Source of the DNA: Gloeopeniophorella convolvens
Lineage: Eukaryota > Basidiomycota > Agaricomycetes > Russulales
DNA: 64,000 bases
NCBI GenBank assembly: GCA_022496205.1
Contig: WTXD01000006.1
Coordinates: forward strand, 1 to 64,000
Direction: 5' to 3'
Below the pieces are notes generated by a model. The model saw only the letters and a program-made list of their open reading frames with translations, did no database searches and was not told the DNA's origin. Both the position numbers and the translations under genes were made by a program. Positions 59,746 to 64,000 of the stretch are shown piece by piece. Numbering within the stretch: the first letter of the stretch is position 1; the number at the start of each line of letters is the position of its first letter.

Positions 59746-59999
59746 TTATGCTTGCGATGATACACTTCCATGGGATGGTGTGATGTCATCGGTGTCGGAG
59801 GTGCTGTCGTTGAATGACTCTGGCTGCAGAGGCCGCGACACGAATACGATGGGCGTTGGCGGTGCAAGCTGCTCGGAGCGGCCGGGCTGTGACAGCATAT
59901 CGGCAGTGCTAAGTCTCATGGTGACCACGACAATGATGAGGGTCGGGTATATGCCCTAGAAACGAATGTCGGCCTCTCAGATGGTCAGCTAAAGATTAG

Positions 60000-60534
60000 C
60001 ACTGGGTGGAAATCACACATTTGTCTGATGAAAAACTGTGAGATTTTGTTGACATAAGGTAAAATATATCCTCTATCTCCCATATGGAAATACTAATATA
60101 ATTTATCTGTATCCTTTTGGCAAAATCCTTGCTGGAAAAGGAAACCATTATATAGAAATCTGCCTTGTATTTGCTACAGTTCTGTATAGAAAAAATTCTG
60201 CATATTTCCAGGGTTTTGTCTGCCTATGCAATATGTTGGAGAAACTGTGAAAATCATGGAAAGATTCTTAATCTTATCATATTTCCTTCATTCGGCCAGA
60301 GTTTTACTATGGTAGGAATACCCTAACAGAATATAGTATCTTTCCTTCACAAAATTGTAACAGAGTTCAGGAGAATATCTGTGTTGTGCTTGCCTCTTTC
60401 ACTGCAAAACTACAATAAGATAATGCAATGTATTGTGTAAGTATTTCTGTATAGGGAAGCAAGTGGTTATTTTGCTTTAGATTAGCATAATGCTATGATT
60501 TTTCGGCTGACAATAGTATGGCTTCCACCCAGTG
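60000..60534. mobile_element. CACTA-like MITE (535 bp)
   Basis: It has perfect 12-bp terminal inverted repeats, CACTGGGTGGAA at 60000-60011 and TTCCACCCAGTG at 60523-60534. A 3-bp target duplication, TAG, lies at 59997-59999 and 60535-60537. CACT(A/G) ends with a 3-bp duplication are the mark of the CACTA/EnSpm group. It encodes nothing and is markedly AT-rich against a GC-rich host. Repeated TTTCTGTATAG-like blocks occur inside. It lies in an intron of copy D, a few bases from the splice donor. Confidence 0.85.
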
Positions 60535-61507
60535 TAGAGAACTTACAATAACCTGGACGATGGTGGCGCCATACGATATGAGCAGCCCACCTTTGAATGT
60601 GAGGGATATAACAACATATGATGCCTCCGCGCACCAATGTGTTAGACGATGTGAGATAGCCATGAAGGCTGTTCGGCGCACCCAGATGCAGATGTATATG
60701 ACACCCGATTCGATTAGGAACGCAAGTGCCTTCTCTGCTCCGGTTCTCGGGGTGCTCTTTCCATGAGCGATCGCAGGAAACGCCTGTGCTGCCTGAGGGA
60801 CGCAGCATGTTGGTGAGCGGAGGACACCTCATGCAAGTGGGAGGCGCGTACCATGCTTTAATGCAGATCAAGCCGGTTGCCCAGAGGTTAGTCAGGATGA
60901 TGAGACAATAGACGGAGTACGAAAGCCGCGCCCCAGTGGCATTAGGCTGAACAGCCCCCTGCCACGTGCCGCCGTTGGTACTCTTGACCCTCTTCAAGAA
61001 AAGTACCGCGCCGGTTATAGAACCTCCTGGTAGTTGGACGTGTAAGCATCACGGATCGAGGCGGGTTTCTCGTCACTAGACGAGACTCACCAACGGTACC
61101 TGTGAGAAACAGAATCGGAGGGATGAGCAAGTCGCATCGGCGTTCCCACAAGATCCATGCTCGCCAGACGACAATAGCGTCGCTCAGGACAGACTGTGAT
61201 CCGGTCGGCGTTTGTCGGAGCGGGGACTCGCTTAGAAAGGACGTACGCTGATTGCTGGTAGGTAAGAATTGGCAAGTACTTCGATGGGGGTCATGGCGAT
61301 CCCGACAGCAGAGCCGTTTTTTGCTGCCCTTACAAGAAGCGCCATGCTGATGGCCCAGTGCGTCGTAGAGACGATATACATGATGATGGACGCCGCGAGT
61401 AATAGATTCCGCGTGCGCGTGCGCCCTTGTTTCGAGCTTAATGGGCGTGTGAGAAGGCGAGCTGTTTTCACTCAGAGCATGGAGACGAAGACGAGAATTC
61501 ACAGTAG

Positions 61508-62227
61508 TGTAAGTACGTCGCGTGCGCTGCATGCGCAACCACCGCCGGAACGGCACGTTTTCGTCATCTGATTTCATTCGCCACCAACTGCCTCGTGCTC
61601 GCGCACCCTCTCGCCACCGCCATTGTTCATCCACATCGCCACCGTCCTCGCACCCTCGCCTGCCCGCCAATCTCGTTCAAAGCCACCGCCTCGCGCCGTG
61701 CCACCAACACCGCCAAGCCTCGAATTCGATACACGCGTTTCGGACCGTCTCGATATGTACCGTTTTCCTTTCTTACCTTGTTTCTTTGATCGCTCGTGTT
61801 CCCTTACTTACCCTACTTACCATGTCTCGATCACGGCCATTCATGAACTTTGCGCACTCACGACCGTCTCGGCTTTTACTTTAGATGCCCGTTTTCTCAT
61901 TGTTCTGTGCCACTGCTCGACTCGCGCTCTCGAATCCTGTTGCTCCTCGCCATGTATAAAAACCTGCCTGTGTTCTGCTGCTAAATGTATCATCTCTCTG
62001 TTGTTCTCGAAACCCGCCGTCCGAAACTGTTCGAATTCGCTCGCCGAAGTCCGTCGACTCGTAAATCGCACCCGCGCCGATATCGAGTCTCGCGTTCCCG
62101 CGCTCGCGCCGTTCCGACTTCTCGCGCCTCTCTCGTCTTCATCTCATCGCTCTATTCCTATCTACCCTCCTTCCTGTCTACGTCTTCCCCTTGGGACGAC
62201 ATCTTCAAACTCGCACTCAACCCTTCA
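61508..62227 (+). mobile_element. Solo LTR of a retrotransposon (720 bp)
   Basis: It begins TGTAAGTACG and ends AACCCTTCA (TG...CA termini), flanked by the 4-bp duplication GTAG at 61504-61507 and 62228-62231. A TATAAAAA box at 61955-61962 sits where a U3 promoter would lie for plus-strand orientation. There is no internal coding region, no second LTR and no primer-binding site, so it is a solo LTR left by recombination. Removing it and one GTAG restores the alignment of copy D to copy C across the end of exon 2. The element family is not identified. A 5-bp duplication reading (AGTAG) would give TG...TC ends and is less likely. Confidence 0.78.
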
Positions 62228-62385
62228 GTAGGAATGCCGTCGTAAACACGAAAAGAGACGTGTATACCCCTGTGCATCGTTTCAGCGACGGAGGATCATG
62301 TCGATACACAATGGCGCTACGCACCAAAGAAGAATGTCTCGCAGATGTAATAGAGTATAGGCCAGTGTAGCGATATGGGTGCCAA

Positions 62386-63528
62386 CTCTTCGGGAAACAG
62401 ACGCTCCTACCAGTGAGGAAGAGAGTGCAGAGATAGCTGAAGGCAGGCGGGAGACGACGGCAGTTGGATAGGTGTGAGCGGGTGCCCTACTGTGCCGGTA
62501 GATCACTTGATAAGAGAGCACGATGGCAATGGGGAGCCTGAGACGGCCATGCACAGCTACAGCCACGCGCATGTCACGGCCTTGACATCTACATATAGCG
62601 TAACCTGATGAAGATGCGCCCTCAGACGGGTAATTGGAAAGCTGGAATGAAGGGGGGCGGCGCCGATGTCCCGAGTATGAGATTGTTAATGAAACCGCGT
62701 GCCAACATGTATGATGGTGGTGACGCCGACGGGCATGCAGGCTGTCCCAAAGAATGACGCAATCAAAAAATGACAGATGAGCGCCTAACTGTCCATGTCT
62801 GACAGATCCTGCCCTCCGTGATCTGTCACGCATGTCACACGGTCCAGACCACTCCTCCCGCCCTCAACCGAAAGTAGATGCTACGTCCGCCTCCCGCCCT
62901 TCCTTTTCCGATACATACCTCATTTGTTTTAATGGCTGCAGATCCCTCATTAACCACGACACACTTATGGTAATATGTCTTCTTGAATACAACAAACAGG
63001 TCTCCTGATATGGCGAAACTCAACCACACGTGCCACGCTAGCCAACATGCAAATCCATCCGGAGGCAGTTGCTCTCGCAAGTCAGTAGCACCTGTTATAC
63101 CTTCTGTGAGAGCTAGCACGCTAACATGTCTGTTTCAGAGCAACCGGTGTTCTCGGAGACACGAAACGTACGCAAATCGATGTAACGAACGTCGCAGTGT
63201 ACTCTTGGCCAACCGTTCTTGCACCTCATACTGCCGGAAAATGCAGGCGTCCCACATCCTGCGTGCGTTCTCCATACTATCCGCCATGCAATGGTTGACT
63301 TCTGGACAGCATGCCACCGTCGTCGCGTTTCACGCTTACAGTCAGCGCTCCTTTTTTTTTGTGACTCTTGGCAACGTTGGCCCGCCTCGCGTGTGCTGGC
63401 CCTCAGGGGACTCGCAACCAACTTCACTCGCTGCCCACAGCCCCCCATAGCTGCGGACCAGACAAACGTGGTGCGGTTTTGCTCGCCCCCTTTCGCTGTA
63501 CCCGTTGCTGACTCCCCACACCCAGAAA
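62386..63528. other. Intergenic right of copy D
   Basis: About 1.14 kb. 62386-62760 is the former promoter of copy D, with blocks shared with the region upstream of copy C. The rest has a TTTTTTTTT run near 63353 and no recognised gene. It presumably includes the promoter of the edge gene. Confidence 0.45.
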
Positions 63529-64000
63529 ATGCCAAAACGCTTCCACCTGGATGCAAGTGATTCCGGATCCAGTCGGACGAGTGCGACAAATCACTTGGAT
63601 CATCAACCCTCACCAAGTGAACAACCTCCCGGTGGATGGGACATGCGCTACGAAAGCGCAAAGGTACACACGTTCTCCTCGTTTTGTGTATTCTTTTGTT
63701 AATCGTGCCCATGATTCTGGTCAGGTTCATGTAGAAAAACTTGTGTGCAATACAGAGCAACGTTCCGCTATCGACGCCCTGTATCTTACGCAGTCCGAAC
63801 AACACTTTACATTCAACAGTACTGCTGCGTCACAAGCATCAGCAGAGCAGATGCTGAAAATCCATGGCCTCGATCATGCCTCCCTCAAGCAGTTAGAGAA
63901 GCGTTGGAAGGTTGTTTGGACGACACGGTGGCCATCGAAGGGGGGTCTCACAGTCCGTACACTTGTACAATGGTACTTCATCCAATATAGTTGTTGCTTC
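63529..64000 (+). CDS. Hypothetical protein, 3'-truncated by the window edge
   Basis: It starts MPKRFHLDASDSGSSRTSAT and reads to SAK at 63663. A 61-nt GT-AG intron (63664-63724) joins in phase to VHVEKLVCNTEQRSAIDALY, followed by NSTAASQASAEQMLKIHGLD, LKQLEKRWKVVWTTRWPSKG and LVQWYFIQYSCC, where the window ends. The second exon is open for 276 bases and amphipathic, with WKVVWTTRW and VQWYFIQY blocks. I recognise no family. A tandem-proximal CACTTGG...CCAAGTG inverted pair occurs within exon 1. The start is the first in-frame ATG and could lie further upstream. It may be a host gene or a piece of a transposon-borne gene. Confidence 0.5.

Larger units (their letters stand above)
59746..62385 (-). 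pseudogene. Disrupted seven-helix membrane-protein gene (copy D)
   Basis: All parts of the family gene are present but it carries at least four lesions. The ATG of copies B and C is TTG here (62383-62385). A 720-bp solo LTR sits in the end of exon 2. A G is missing where relatives have CATGGGAAAGAG (about 60757-60765), shifting the frame in the SLMGKSTPRTRAEK loop. A 535-bp CACTA-like MITE lies in the intron before the last exon. Recognisable pieces are YICETFFFG, LSKQGRTRTRNLLLAASIIM, VVWRAWILWERRCDLLIPPI, GLIILTNLWATGLICIKAW and VTMRLSTADMLSQ. With the two insertions set aside, the sequence aligns colinearly with copy C. Confidence 0.88.

Noticed and set aside
60000..60534. Possible large AT-rich intron instead of an insertion
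   Set aside because: Perfect inverted ends and a TAG duplication, plus a short intron at this place in copies B and C, show it is an inserted element, although it does lie within the intron.
61522..62245. Overlapping plus-strand frames up to 202 codons in the 61.5-62.2 kb stretch
   Set aside because: They lie wholly inside the solo LTR, are Ser/Pro/Arg-rich in all three frames and have no retroelement protein motif.

Overview
This is nuclear DNA of a filamentous fungus, most likely a mushroom-forming basidiomycete (Agaricomycetes). The evidence is GC-rich coding sequence, many 48-75 nt GT-AG introns per gene, pyrimidine-rich 5' leaders, and a set of families typical of that group: a Hos3-type histone deacetylase, an SH3-RasGEF, Gem1/Miro, a Mcm1-type MADS factor, wax-synthase-like MBOAT proteins and seven-helix membrane families. 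No tool was run. All family calls rest on motifs I can read, and exon joins were checked by splice signals and reading frame.

Layout. 1-2.99 kb is gene-poor and carries a truncated membrane-protein copy and a decayed copy of the HDAC tail. 2.99-38.2 kb is a dense block of conserved housekeeping and regulatory genes: HOS3-like (-), CTK2-like cyclin (+), wax-synthase-like (-), Ni/Co transporter (-), SH3-RasGEF (+), F-box/WD (-), GEM1 (+), vWA protein (+), TMA23-like G-patch protein (-), zf-C3H1 (Red1/ZFC3H1-like) protein (+), MCM1-like MADS (+) and a SAM methyltransferase (-). Neighbours often share divergent promoters of 0.16-1.6 kb.

39.2-49.9 kb is a head-to-tail array of seven paralogues (six apparently intact, one pseudogene), all on the minus strand. 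They encode proteins of about 220 residues with two ABM-like (dimeric alpha/beta-barrel) half-repeats. This uncharacterised expansion is the most distinctive gene set in the window.

50-62.4 kb is a mobile-element-rich region. It holds two intact copies and one wrecked copy of a seven-helix membrane-protein gene family, a second decayed HDAC-tail copy, and an inverted pair of G-alpha-like gene fragments. It also contains four insertions whose ends can be read exactly: two hAT-like elements with 8-bp target duplications, a CACTA-like MITE with a 3-bp duplication, and a solo LTR with a 4-bp duplication. The recurring pairing of membrane-gene 3' end with HDAC tail, seen at both 2 kb and 52 kb, points to an old segmental duplication linking the two ends of the window. 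A hypothetical gene runs off the right edge.
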